Shown: in pieces, positions 15,989 to 24,864 of the stretch
Layout: the number at the start of each line of letters is the position of its first letter
How positions within the stretch are numbered: the stretch's first letter is position 1
Assembly: GCF_022825805.1 (NCBI RefSeq)
Contig: NZ_JAJDWC010000152.1
Location: 1-52,695 of the forward strand
Direction of reading: 5' to 3'
DNA length: 52,695 nucleotides
Origin: Phaeobacter sp.
GTDB lineage: Bacteria > Pseudomonadota > Alphaproteobacteria > Rhodobacterales > Rhodobacteraceae
Notes under the pieces: generated by a model
Seen by the model: the letters and a program-made list of their open reading frames with translations, nothing else
Told to the model about the DNA's origin: nothing
The model's database searches: none
Made by a program: the position numbers and the translations under genes

Positions 15989-16492
15989 ATGTTTGACACG
16001 ATGACCCTTACCAAAGCGACCGCAGGTCTTTGCGGCGCGCTCCTCGTGTTCCTCCTTGGCAAATGGGCCGCTGAGGGACTCTATCACACAGAAGCCCATG
16101 GTCAGGCTTCTTATGTGATCGAAGTGGAAGAGGCAGGTGCGGAAGAAGTTGCCGAAGTTGTAGACTTTGGTGAACTGATGGCCGCCGCAGACATTGGCAA
16201 AGGCGCCAAGGTCTTCAAGAAATGCTCTGCTTGCCACAAACTCGAAGCCGGTGCGAACGGCACTGGTCCTTATCTCTATGGCGTTGTGGGCCGTGATTTT
16301 GCTGCGGCAGATGGCTTTGGCTACTCCGGCGCGCTGGCAGGCACCGCAGGTGTGTGGACCGCCGAAGAACTGGACGGTTTCCTTGCCAAGCCTTCCAGCT
16401 ACCTGCCGGGCACAACCATGAGTTTCTCCGGTCTGAAGAAACAGAAAGACCGTGTGAACCTCATCGCTTATCTCGACAGCCTGGACGATTGA
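15989..16492 (+). CDS. Membrane-anchored cytochrome c (c552/CycM type)
   Basis: 167 residues with an uncleaved N-terminal anchor (about residues 9-27, ATAGLCGALLVFLLGKW) and an acidic linker. A class I cytochrome c domain follows: haem site CSACH at 79-83 and a likely Met axial ligand in LPGTTMSF. It resembles membrane cytochrome c552/cy of Paracoccus and Rhodobacter, which passes electrons from the bc1 complex to terminal oxidases. That would link it to the cbb3 oxidase about 8 kb away. It is divergent from pheA and ends at a strong terminator. Confidence 0.9.
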   Translation: MFDTMTLTKATAGLCGALLVFLLGKWAAEGLYHTEAHGQASYVIEVEEAGAEEVAEVVDFGELMAAADIGKGAKVFKKCSACHKLEAGANGTGPYLYGVVGRDFAAADGFGYSGALAGTAGVWTAEELDGFLAKPSSYLPGTTMSFSGLKKQKDRVNLIAYLDSLDD

Positions 16493-16534
16493 TCCGCGCT
16501 GATCGCCTGAGATTGCGATACTAGAGAATACATT

Positions 16535-16566
16535 AGCCGCGCCTCTCATGGGCGCGGCTTTTTCAA
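16535..16566 (+). terminator. Rho-independent terminator after the cytochrome c gene
   Basis: AGCCGCGCC (16535-16543) pairs with GGCGCGGCT (16551-16559) around a 7-nt loop, followed by a T run to 16564. Confidence 0.92.
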
Positions 16567-16763
16567 TTTTAACAGGCAGTTGTTGGTTGCTGTATATCCT
16601 CGGCTGCATGTGAAACGCCCGATCCTGCCGGGCGCGTCGGCGGTGCCCCGCCTTGACACACGGGAAATTCAGCCAATCTGAACTTGAAAGTCTCAGGTCC
16701 AGCCGCTTAGCTTTGACACAAGAGTATTCGGCAGCAAATGCCGGACAAAGGAGGTTTAGGCAG

Positions 16764-18686
16764 ATGAAAACCCGCCCTGCAGCCCGATCCGTCGCCAAGG
16801 CGCGTGCAAGTGATCCAAATCGTATTGTTCAGGCTCTCGCCGCCAGTTTGATCCCTTTGCTCGTGACGGTTTGGACCGCCACAGTTGTGTTGGCCGAGGA
16901 ACGGATCATCAAGAGCCATGGGTTCACCGAGTTTGGTGAGCTGAAATATCCGGAGGGGTTTGCGCATTTCGATTATGTCAATCCGAACGCGCCCAAGGGT
17001 GGGGAGTTGTCGCTGTCCGCTGTTGGCACGTTTGACAGTATGAACCCCTACACCCGCAAAGGGCGGGGCGGGGCGTTGTCTTCGAACCATTATGAAACGC
17101 TGCTGATCGAATCCTATGATGAACCAGGCAGCTACTATGGGCTGTTGGCTGAAAGCCTGGAGTATCCCGAATCACAGGATTGGGTGATCTTCAACATCCG
17201 AGAAGAGGCGCGTTTCTCCGATGGTACGCCTCTCATGGCAGAGGATGTCGTCTTTTCACATAACTTGTTGCTGGAGCAAGGGCTGCAGTCCTACGCCGAA
17301 GCGGTCAAAAAACGCATTCCCAAGGCTGAAGTTGTCGGCCCGCGGCGTGTGAAATTCTATTTCTCTCCGGACTTTCCGCGTCGGGCCATGATCACGCAGG
17401 TTGGGGGCACGTCTGTATTTTCCAAAGCCTGGTTCGAAGCGGATCCAGAAAACCGCCGTTTGGACGAGCCTCGCCTTGATCCGGGGATCGGATCTGGCCC
17501 CTATGTCCTCGAAGAGTTGGATGTGAATCAGAGCATCACCTATCGGCGCAATCCCCACTATTGGGGCAATGATGTGAATGTGAACATCGGTCGTCACAAC
17601 TTTGACAGCATCCGGATTGAATACTTCGGCGATGCCGTCGCCGCGATGGAGGGTTTCAAGGCCGGCGTCTACACGATGCGCCCGGAAAACAGCTCCAAAA
17701 GCTGGGCAACAGCCTATGAGTTTGACGCGGTTGCTGACGGCAACGTCATCAAAGACGAACTGCCAAATGGCAATGTCCCCTCCGCCAACGGATTTGTGAT
17801 GAATTTGCTGCGTCCCAAATTCCAGGATCCGCGTGTTCGCGAGGCGCTGCAATTGGCGTATAATTTCGAATGGACCAACGAGAGCCTGCAATACGGTCTG
17901 TTCCGTCACCGCAGTTCGTTCTGGCAGGACACGCCATTGCAAGCACGGGGTGTACCCGAGGGGCTGGAGCGTGAGGTTCTTGAGCAGTTGGGTGATTTGA
18001 TTGATCCATCGCTTCTGACCGACGAACCCGTGATGGCACATGAGTCGAAGGCAGGGCGTCCTGCGGATCGGCGTAATTTGCGCCGCGCGATGAAGTTGCT
18101 GGATGATGCAGGTTGGACCGTCGGTGACGATGGCTTGCGCCGTGACGCCAATGGCGAGTTGTTGAAGGTGGAATTCCTGCTCGACTCCCCGACGATCGAA
18201 CGGATCGTGCAGCCTTATGTGGCCAACCTGCGCCAGATGGGGGTTGATGCTGTCGCCAACCGCGTGGATTTCGCGCAATACACCAGTCGGCGCCGCGAAA
18301 AAGACTTCGACATGATCACCTTTGCCTATCCGATGTCGTTGCTGCCCTCTACCGGGTTGTATCAGCTGTTTGGATCGGACACGCATGAGTTCTCCGTTTT
18401 CAACCCCGCAGGATTGGCGGATCCGGCAGTGGATGGTCTGATCGCGGGCATCGTCGGAGCGACCACCGAGGAAACGCTTCATTCCAATGCGCGCGCCCTT
18501 GACCGGGTGCTCCGCGCCAAACGGTTCATGGTGCCAACCCGGTATCTGGATGTGAATTGGGTGGCTTACTGGAATTTCTATGAGCATCCAGAAAACCTGC
18601 CGCCCTTTGATCTGGGATTGCAGGATCTGTGGTGGGTCAACGCAGAGAAGGAAGCTGCATTGAAGTCCTCTGGTGCTTTGCGGTAA
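16764..18686 (+). CDS. yejA: ABC transporter, periplasmic peptide-binding protein (YejA-like)
   Basis: A 640-residue family 5 extracellular solute-binding protein. A long basic N-terminus leads to a hydrophobic signal segment (SLIPLLVTVWTATVVLA, cleavage expected near LA-EE). The mature part has the SBP_bac_5 features GGELSLSAVGTFDSMNPY and RFSDGTPLMAEDVVFS. The order binding protein, permease, permease, double ATPase and the YejABEF-like sequences indicate import of oligopeptides. YejABEF systems are known for microcin C uptake and resistance to antimicrobial peptides. AAAGGAGG (16747-16754) supports the ATG at 16764. Confidence 0.93.
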   Translation: MKTRPAARSVAKARASDPNRIVQALAASLIPLLVTVWTATVVLAEERIIKSHGFTEFGELKYPEGFAHFDYVNPNAPKGGELSLSAVGTFDSMNPYTRKGRGGALSSNHYETLLIESYDEPGSYYGLLAESLEYPESQDWVIFNIREEARFSDGTPLMAEDVVFSHNLLLEQGLQSYAEAVKKRIPKAEVVGPRRVKFYFSPDFPRRAMITQVGGTSVFSKAWFEADPENRRLDEPRLDPGIGSGPYVLEELDVNQSITYRRNPHYWGNDVNVNIGRHNFDSIRIEYFGDAVAAMEGFKAGVYTMRPENSSKSWATAYEFDAVADGNVIKDELPNGNVPSANGFVMNLLRPKFQDPRVREALQLAYNFEWTNESLQYGLFRHRSSFWQDTPLQARGVPEGLEREVLEQLGDLIDPSLLTDEPVMAHESKAGRPADRRNLRRAMKLLDDAGWTVGDDGLRRDANGELLKVEFLLDSPTIERIVQPYVANLRQMGVDAVANRVDFAQYTSRRREKDFDMITFAYPMSLLPSTGLYQLFGSDTHEFSVFNPAGLADPAVDGLIAGIVGATTEETLHSNARALDRVLRAKRFMVPTRYLDVNWVAYWNFYEHPENLPPFDLGLQDLWWVNAEKEAALKSSGALR

Positions 18687-18695
18687 GCAGTTGAT

Positions 18696-19781
18696 ATGGC
18701 TGCTTATATCCTACGACGTCTCTTGCTTGTCATCCCAACGCTGTTCGGGATCCTGGTGATCAACTTTGCGCTTGTTCAGTTTGTCCCCGGCGGACCGGTT
18801 GAACAGGTTATTGCCCAGCTGGAAGGCGGCGGAGATGTCTTTGAAGGGTTCGCTGGTGGCGGTGGCGATGCTGGCGAAGAGGTGATCTCAGCAAATGAAA
18901 ACTACGCCGGACGTCAAGGTCTGCCGCCTGAATTGATCGCGGAACTGGAAGAGCAGTTTGGATTGGACAAGCCGCCGGTCGAGCGTTTTTTCATCATGCT
19001 TGGCAATTACGTGCGGTTTGATTTTGGCGAGAGCTATTTCCGCAAGATCAACGTGCTGGATCTGGTGCTGGAAAAGATGCCGGTCTCCATATCTCTGGGC
19101 CTTTGGTCGACCTTGATTGCCTACCTGGTGTCTATCCCATTGGGCATCCGCAAGGCGCTGAATGACGGGTCACGCTTTGACACCTGGACCAGTGGCGTGA
19201 TCATTGCGGCCTACGCCATTCCCGGTTTCCTGTTTGCGATCTTGCTGCTGGTGCTGTTTGCGGGTGGATCGTACCTGCAGATTTTCCCGCTGCGTGGTTT
19301 GACCTCCGACAACTGGGAAACGCTGAGCCTGTTTGGCAAAATCACTGATTATTTCTGGCACATCGCTTTGCCGGTGATCGCATCCACCATTTCGGCTTTT
19401 GCAACTTTGACACTGCTGACCAAAAACTCCTTTTTGGACGAGATCAAAAAGCAATACGTGATGACGGCGCGTGCCAAGGGTCTGAGCGAGGGTCGCGTGC
19501 TGTATGGTCACATCTTCCGCAATGCGATGTTGATCGTGATTGCCGGCTTCCCAGCCGTCTTCATCGGCGTGTTCTTTTCAGGCAGCTTGATCATCGAAAC
19601 GATCTTCTCTCTGGATGGCCTCGGCCGACTTGGGTTCGAAGCAGCGGTGGCGCGCGATTACCCGGTGATCTTTGGCACGTTGTTTATTTTCGGACTGATG
19701 AGCCTCGTGGTCGGCATCATTTCGGACATCATGTATGTCATCGTCGATCCACGGATCGATTTCGAAAAGAGAGAGGGTTGA
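18696..19781 (+). CDS. yejB: Peptide ABC transporter permease (YejB-like)
   Basis: 361 residues with an N-terminal membrane segment ([20 protein letters not shown]), a long periplasmic insert with a Gly-rich stretch (about 45-75), and five further membrane segments. The inner-membrane EAA-like loop ([21 protein letters not shown], split here) contacts the ATPase. The long insert is typical of YejB rather than OppB. It starts 9 bp after yejA and ends 3 bp before yejE, so the genes are cotranscribed and probably translationally coupled. Confidence 0.93.
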   Translation: MAAYILRRLLLVIPTLFGILVINFALVQFVPGGPVEQVIAQLEGGGDVFEGFAGGGGDAGEEVISANENYAGRQGLPPELIAELEEQFGLDKPPVERFFIMLGNYVRFDFGESYFRKINVLDLVLEKMPVSISLGLWSTLIAYLVSIPLGIRKALNDGSRFDTWTSGVIIAAYAIPGFLFAILLLVLFAGGSYLQIFPLRGLTSDNWETLSLFGKITDYFWHIALPVIASTISAFATLTLLTKNSFLDEIKKQYVMTARAKGLSEGRVLYGHIFRNAMLIVIAGFPAVFIGVFFSGSLIIETIFSLDGLGRLGFEAAVARDYPVIFGTLFIFGLMSLVVGIISDIMYVIVDPRIDFEKREG

Positions 19782-19784
19782 TCG

Positions 19785-20891
19785 ATGGCTTTGTCTCCTC
19801 TCAACCAGCGGCGCTGGAACAACTTTCGTCGCAACAAGCGGGCTTATTGGTCTCTCTGGATCTTTAGCGTGTTGTTTGGCGTGTCGCTGTTTGCCGAGTT
19901 TGTGGCGAACGACAAACCCATTCTGGTGAACTACCGCGGTGAATTGTTCACGCCTGTGTTTAACTTTTATCCCGAAACGACGTTTGGCGGTGATTTCCAA
20001 ACCGAGGCAGTTTACCGCGACCCAGAGGTCAAATGCTTGATCGCATCCGGTGGCATCGAAGACTGCTTCGATGATCCGGAAGGCATCATCGCCGATATCG
20101 AGGCAGGCAGCTTTGATGCAGAGGGTTTTGAACAGGGCTGGGCCATCTGGCCGCTGATCCCATACAGCTACAACACGACAGTGGATCGCCCTGGTGCGGC
20201 CCCTCTGCCACCGAATGGGCAAAACCTGCTGGGCACTGACGATACAAAACGCGATGTTCTGGCACGCGTCATCCATGGGTTTCGCCTGTCGATCCTGTTC
20301 ACCCTGATGGTGACGGGCGCTGCGACGGTGATCGGTATTCTGGCTGGTGCGGTGCAGGGGTTCTTTGGCGGCTGGCTGGATCTTGTGTTTCAGCGGATCA
20401 TCGAAATCTGGGGTTCGATCCCACAACTTTACGTCATCATCATCATGTTCGCGATCTTGGGCCGCAGCTTCTGGCTCCTGGTGATCTTGATGATCCTGTT
20501 CAGCTGGACTGCTTTGGTCAGCGTGGTTCGAGCCGAATTCCTGCGTGCGCGGAACCTAGAATACGTGCGCGCTGCCAAAGCGCTTGGGGTGGGGAACCTC
20601 ACGATTATGTTCCGCCATATGCTGCCCAACGCCATGGTGGCCACGCTCACCTTTATGCCCTTCATCGTGACGGGCACGATTGGCACATTGGCTGGCTTGG
20701 ATTTCTTGGGCTTCGGGTTGCCGTCATCAGCGCCGTCTCTTGGTGAATTGACATTGCAGGCCAAACAAAACCTCGAGGCGCCCTGGCTGGCCTTCACCGC
20801 ATTTTTCACGTTTGCGATCATGTTGTCGCTGCTGGTGTTCATCTTCGAAGGTGTGCGCGATGCGTTTGATCCGCGGAAAACCTTCTCATGA
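19785..20891 (+). CDS. yejE: Peptide ABC transporter permease (YejE-like)
   Basis: 368 residues. A short N-terminal cytoplasmic part and a first membrane helix (about 22-40) are followed by a periplasmic region of about 120 residues and then the DppC-type core. That core begins LLGTDDTKRDVLARVIHGFR and carries the ATPase-contacting loop with VRAAKALGVGN. The C-terminus FDPRKTFS is typical of YejE. It pairs with YejB to form the transmembrane channel. The gap to yejF is 67 bp. Confidence 0.93.
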   Translation: MALSPLNQRRWNNFRRNKRAYWSLWIFSVLFGVSLFAEFVANDKPILVNYRGELFTPVFNFYPETTFGGDFQTEAVYRDPEVKCLIASGGIEDCFDDPEGIIADIEAGSFDAEGFEQGWAIWPLIPYSYNTTVDRPGAAPLPPNGQNLLGTDDTKRDVLARVIHGFRLSILFTLMVTGAATVIGILAGAVQGFFGGWLDLVFQRIIEIWGSIPQLYVIIIMFAILGRSFWLLVILMILFSWTALVSVVRAEFLRARNLEYVRAAKALGVGNLTIMFRHMLPNAMVATLTFMPFIVTGTIGTLAGLDFLGFGLPSSAPSLGELTLQAKQNLEAPWLAFTAFFTFAIMLSLLVFIFEGVRDAFDPRKTFS

Positions 20892-20958
20892 TTATGCGAC
20901 TTGATTTCAGCGAAACGCGTTGGCCCGCCGTGAGACAACTTCGGATCGGAGATCGATA

Positions 20959-22545
20959 ATGCGACCCTCACCTTTGTTGCGCGTTTCCAATCTGACCGTG
21001 TCTTTCCGTCAGGACGGGAAGACAACACATGCGGTACGTGGTGTGTCGTTCACGGTTGGCCGTGGTGAAACTGTTGCGCTGGTTGGCGAATCTGGCTCGG
21101 GTAAATCGGTCACGGCTTTGTCGACGGTGTCACTGTTGGGGGACAGTGCCACTGTCGATGGGTCCGTGACCTATGATGGACAGGAGATGGTCAACGCATC
21201 CCAGCGCGAGCTGCGCCGGGTGCGCGGCAATGACATCAGCTTCATCTTTCAGGAGCCGATGACCTCTCTGAATCCGTTACATACGATCGAAAAACAGCTC
21301 GCAGAGTCGCTTGCGCTGCATCAGGGGTTGGATGGGGCCGCTGCCCGCGACCGTATTCTTGATCTGTTGAACAAGGTTGGAATCAGAGACGCAGAAAGCC
21401 GACTTGACGCCTATCCGCACCAATTGTCCGGCGGGCAGCGCCAGCGGGTGATGATCGCGATGGCCCTGGCGAATAAACCCGATATCCTAATCGCGGATGA
21501 GCCGACGACGGCCCTTGATGTGACAATCCAACAGCAGATCATTGATCTTCTGGCAGAACTGAAAACCAGCGAGGGGATGGGTCTGCTTTTCATCACCCAT
21601 GATCTGAGCATTGTGCGGCGCATCGCCGACCGGGTCTGTGTGATGAAAGACGGCGAAATCGTCGAGGAGGGGTCAACCGCAGACCTGTTTGCCAATCCTC
21701 AGCATCCTTACACTCAAAAACTGCTGGACGCGGAGCCAACGGGTCACCCAGCGCCGGTCAAAGAAGGTGCAAAAGAGCTAATCCGCACTGATGGGCTGAA
21801 AGTGTGGTTTCCGATCCAGACAGGATTGCTGAAACGCACCGTCGGACATGTGAAGGCGGTGAACCCGACGTCCATTTCGGTCCATGCTGGAGAGACCTTG
21901 GGCATTGTCGGGGAAAGTGGAAGCGGTAAAACCACTTTGGCTTTGGCGATCATGCGGCTGATCCAATCGGAGGGGCGGGTGGAGTTTCAGGGGCAGGATC
22001 TGCGCCAATGGTCCACCCGTGATCTGCGCCGCCTGCGTGCGGATATGCAGATCGTGTTTCAGGATCCGTTTGGCGCGCTCAGCCCACGCATGACCTGCGC
22101 GCAGATCATCGCCGAAGGATTGGCCATCCACAAGATTGATCAGGACCGTAATCCACGGGATCTTGTGGCGGAGGTGCTGACCGAAGTGGGCTTGGATCCC
22201 GCGTTTATGGATCGGTATCCGCATGAATTTTCGGGCGGGCAGCGACAGCGCATTGCCATCGCGCGTGCTATGGTTCTGCGCCCCAAACTGGTTGTGCTGG
22301 ACGAGCCTACATCGGCCCTTGATATGACGGTGCAAGTGCAGATTGTCGATCTGCTGAGAGACCTGCAAGCCAGATACGGGCTTGCTTATCTGTTCATCTC
22401 ACATGATCTGAACGTTGTGCGGGCCATGTCGCATAAGGTGGTTGTGATGCAGCAGGGCGACGTGGTCGAAGCCGGGGATGCTGAGCAGCTGTTTCGCAAC
22501 CCATCCCATCCCTATACTCGGACCCTCTTGGCCGCCGCGGGGTAA
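20959..22545 (+). CDS. yejF: Peptide ABC transporter, fused double ATPase (YejF-like)
   Basis: 528 residues with two complete ABC modules in one chain. Each has a Walker A (GESGSGKS in the first, GESGSGKT in the second), a signature LSGGQRQR or FSGGQRQR, and a Walker B ending in DEPTTALD or DEPTSALD. It powers YejBE-mediated import. The ATG at 20959 is chosen because GGAG lies 7 nt upstream. The frame extends to 20920 without a good start. It is the last gene of the yejABEF operon. Confidence 0.94.
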   Translation: MRPSPLLRVSNLTVSFRQDGKTTHAVRGVSFTVGRGETVALVGESGSGKSVTALSTVSLLGDSATVDGSVTYDGQEMVNASQRELRRVRGNDISFIFQEPMTSLNPLHTIEKQLAESLALHQGLDGAAARDRILDLLNKVGIRDAESRLDAYPHQLSGGQRQRVMIAMALANKPDILIADEPTTALDVTIQQQIIDLLAELKTSEGMGLLFITHDLSIVRRIADRVCVMKDGEIVEEGSTADLFANPQHPYTQKLLDAEPTGHPAPVKEGAKELIRTDGLKVWFPIQTGLLKRTVGHVKAVNPTSISVHAGETLGIVGESGSGKTTLALAIMRLIQSEGRVEFQGQDLRQWSTRDLRRLRADMQIVFQDPFGALSPRMTCAQIIAEGLAIHKIDQDRNPRDLVAEVLTEVGLDPAFMDRYPHEFSGGQRQRIAIARAMVLRPKLVVLDEPTSALDMTVQVQIVDLLRDLQARYGLAYLFISHDLNVVRAMSHKVVVMQQGDVVEAGDAEQLFRNPSHPYTRTLLAAAG

Positions 22546-22942
22546 GGGGTCTTTCCTCTGGTGCCGCGACTGGTTCACTTCGCCTAAATCGACTTTGTCT
22601 CATTTGCTCGGGCAGCGTGCAGGTCCGATTTTCGGACGGTTTGGCGCCTGCTTGGTGCGGCATTTTTACCGGCGGTTGAGCGCAAACACCGTAAAATCAG
22701 GGCGTTTGTGAGCCGCTGAAAATTTGCGACAGAATGGCACATTTTGATGGGCGGGGAGGGTGGTATGGGCGAGACAGCTAAACCATTGGCATTCCAAAGA
22801 GGAGCAGGGGCCAATCTGGCCCAGCCGATCCGAGGCGCCGCATCTGAAACAGTCCGTTTATGATTGAGTAACGGTGCAGGTGTCGCTACGGTACAACTTG
22901 CCGATGTGTAGTAGCTTTGACGCAAATCAAATTGGGTGAGTG
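22546..22942. other. Gap between yejF and fnrL
   Basis: No gene is supported in this 397-bp stretch. A minus-strand frame at 22584-22925 lacks a ribosome site and any family resemblance. GTCCGA/TCGGAC (22623-22637) makes a short hairpin without a clear T run and may help end the yej transcript. The right end carries the FNR box of fnrL. Confidence 0.55.
22917..22930 (+). promoter_or_regulatory. FNR-type box upstream of fnrL
   Basis: TTGACGCAAATCAA matches TTGAT-N4-ATCAA with one change and lies 12 bp before the fnrL start codon. A site this close to the gene is more likely to repress than to activate, so negative autoregulation is the simplest reading. Confidence 0.7.
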
Positions 22943-23683
22943 ATGTCTCTTGCTGCGATCAAAAATATAGAATGTGGCGATTGTCCAATTCGCCATCGTG
23001 CGGTGTGTTCCCGGTGTGATACCGATGAATTGCAAGAACTGGATGCCATCAAATACTACCGCACCTATGAGGCCGGACAGCCCATAACCTGGTCAGGTGA
23101 CCGGATGGATTTTGTGGGGTCTGTGGTCACCGGTATCGCGACCCTGACCCAGACCATGGAAGATGGGCGGACCCAGATGGTGGGATTGTTGTTGCCCAGT
23201 GATTTTGTGGGCAGACCCGGACGTGACAACGCCGCCTACAATGTGGTGGCGACATCCACTGTGGTGATGTGTTGTTTCCGCCGGAAACCATTTGAAGAAC
23301 TGATGTCCCGCACGCCGCATATTGCGCATCGCCTGCTGGAGATGACCCTCGACGAGTTGGACGCAGCGCGGGAGTGGATGCTGGTTCTGGGCCGCAAAAC
23401 AGCACGCGAGAAAATTGCCAGCTTGCTGTCTATTCTGGCGCGACGGGACGCTTCGTTGCAGGCATCAAAGGCGGATGGGGCCATCGTGTTCGATCTGCCC
23501 CTCACCCGCGAGGCAATGGCAGATTACCTCGGTTTGACGCTGGAAACAGTCAGCCGTCAGATGTCTGCCCTGAAACGCGATGGGGTGATCCAGTTGGAAG
23601 GCAAACGGCGTGTCACCGTGCCGGAGATGGAGCGTCTCATCGCCGAAGCCGGTGATGACAGCGATGGTGCTTGCCTCAGCTGA
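22943..23683 (+). CDS. fnrL: Oxygen-sensing transcriptional regulator FnrL
   Basis: A 246-residue Crp/Fnr-family regulator. Four N-terminal Cys (11, 14, 22, 25, in CGDCPIRHRAVCSRC) and a central pair (110, 111) supply ligands for an oxygen-labile [4Fe-4S] cluster. After the cyclic-nucleotide-type barrel, the helix-turn-helix near 190-215 reads LGLTLETVSRQMSAL, with the E-x-x-S-R pattern that recognises TTGAT half-sites. FnrL activates low-oxygen genes such as ccoNOQP. Matching boxes lie before ccoN and ccoG. The ATG at 22943 directly follows an in-frame GTG (22940). Confidence 0.95.
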   Translation: MSLAAIKNIECGDCPIRHRAVCSRCDTDELQELDAIKYYRTYEAGQPITWSGDRMDFVGSVVTGIATLTQTMEDGRTQMVGLLLPSDFVGRPGRDNAAYNVVATSTVVMCCFRRKPFEELMSRTPHIAHRLLEMTLDELDAAREWMLVLGRKTAREKIASLLSILARRDASLQASKADGAIVFDLPLTREAMADYLGLTLETVSRQMSALKRDGVIQLEGKRRVTVPEMERLIAEAGDDSDGACLS

Positions 23684-23699
23684 CCTTGCCTTAGCTGAC
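23670..23699. repeat. Tandem 15-bp duplication across the fnrL stop codon
   Basis: CTTGCCTCAGCTGAC (23670-23684) is followed directly by CTTGCCTTAGCTGAC (23685-23699), one base different. The duplication includes the stop codon, so a second in-frame TGA follows 15 bp after the first. Confidence 0.85.
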
Positions 23700-23754
23700 C
23701 CGCTGCAGCTGATAGAGGCGACCGACGCAGTCGACTTAACTGCCCCCTATGACA

Positions 23755-23796
23755 GTGCCCAACACCCTAGGTCGTTGACCCCGGGATGTTGGGCAC
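23755..23796. terminator. Strong hairpin between convergent fnrL and usp
   Basis: GTGCCCAACA (23755-23764) and TGTTGGGCAC (23787-23796) are perfect 10-bp arms around a 22-nt loop. No T run follows on either strand, so termination is inferred from position between two convergent genes. Confidence 0.5.
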
Positions 23797-23820
23797 CGCC
23801 GCCTTTGCCAGCCATGCGCG

Positions 23821-24660
23821 TCAGTGCGCCATCAACACCGGGATATTTGCGTTTTCCAGCATGTTTCGGGTCGCGCCACCTAGGATTGCCTCGCGGAACC
23901 GCGAATGGCCGTATGCGCCCATCACCAACAGGTCGGCATTGGTGTCCACGATATGACGGTTGAGCACATCGGACACGCGGGTCATGGTCTTGCTCAGAAT
24001 ATCGATTTCGCATTTGATACCGTGCCGCGACAGCATCTGACAGAGCCGACCACCGGGATCGGATCTTTCTGGGCCATGCCGCGGAGGATCAATCATCACC
24101 ACACGTACCAGATCGGCGGTCATCAACATGGGCAGCGCCTTGCGGATGGCGACCATCGCTTCGACGCTTTCATTCCACGCGACCATGACGGTGCGCGGCG
24201 GTTGTTTGAGCTGCCCGTCTTTGGGCAGGATCAGCACGGGCGCACGTCCTTCGAATAGTGCGCTTTCGACGATCACCTCTGCCTCAGCGGGGCTGTTTTT
24301 GCCGTAGGGCTGTTCCAGCACAACCAGATCTGAGAAGCGTGCCAACTGGGCAATATGGCGACTGATGTCGGCCATTTGCACCACACCCGTCTCTACTGCG
24401 AAACTGATACCGGAAAGCGCGAGCCGTTTGGTCACCTGTTGTTCGATCTGGTTCACGTCTTCCTGCGCGCGCGCCAGAGTTTCCTGCAGGATCATCGCGT
24501 TTGCGCCAGCATAGTAATAGCCGGTCTGGGTCCGGTCGACGCCAAGGCAAAGAGCGTCGGCATGGCCGTTCTGAGAGGCCGCAAGCGCGATAACCTGTTC
24601 AAGCTGTGTCTTGCCCGTATCCGGGGCCGTGAGAACCGTCAGCAGCGTTTTGTAAGACAT
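23821..24660 (-). CDS. Universal stress protein
   Basis: 279 residues, about twice a single Usp unit, starting MSYKTLLTVLTAPDTGK. The C-terminal half carries the ATP-binding-type motif of Usp proteins (VMGAYGHSRFREAILGGATRNM). The N-terminal half is a more diverged Usp fold. Tandem Usp proteins are cytoplasmic and often induced by low oxygen or energy stress. GAGG lies upstream of the ATG at 24660. The gene is divergent from ccoN, and the FNR box at 24759-24772 lies about 100 bp upstream, so shared FnrL control is plausible. Confidence 0.88.
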   Translation of the reverse strand: MSYKTLLTVLTAPDTGKTQLEQVIALAASQNGHADALCLGVDRTQTGYYYAGANAMILQETLARAQEDVNQIEQQVTKRLALSGISFAVETGVVQMADISRHIAQLARFSDLVVLEQPYGKNSPAEAEVIVESALFEGRAPVLILPKDGQLKQPPRTVMVAWNESVEAMVAIRKALPMLMTADLVRVVMIDPPRHGPERSDPGGRLCQMLSRHGIKCEIDILSKTMTRVSDVLNRHIVDTNADLLVMGAYGHSRFREAILGGATRNMLENANIPVLMAH

Positions 24661-24758
24661 GTTTTCCTCGCCAATCTCTACTCCGGCGGCACAGGCGCGT
24701 TCCACGCTGGGAGGCGCTGCCGTCGCAGATGTTTTGTCACAGCCTGATCGAAACTGTC

Positions 24759-24772
24759 TTGATGCAGATCAA
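24759..24772 (+). promoter_or_regulatory. Perfect FNR box between usp and ccoN
   Basis: TTGATGCAGATCAA matches the FNR consensus exactly. A possible -10, TAGCAT (24793-24798), lies 20 bp downstream, close to the class II activation geometry for ccoNOQP. The same box is about 100 bp upstream of the divergent usp gene. Confidence 0.9.
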
Positions 24773-24864
24773 GGCGCCGAGGCGGGAGTTTTAGCATCAA
24801 AGACCCATAAAAATGGCTCTGACACGAGACCGAGAATCGTGCCGGACGAGGAAAGGGACGCAAG

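Noticed and set aside
17256-18587. 443-codon open frame on the minus strand
   Set aside because: It is antisense to yejA, with no domain resemblance.
22584-22925. 113-codon frame on the minus strand before fnrL
   Set aside because: It has no ribosome site, a random composition, and covers the fnrL promoter region.
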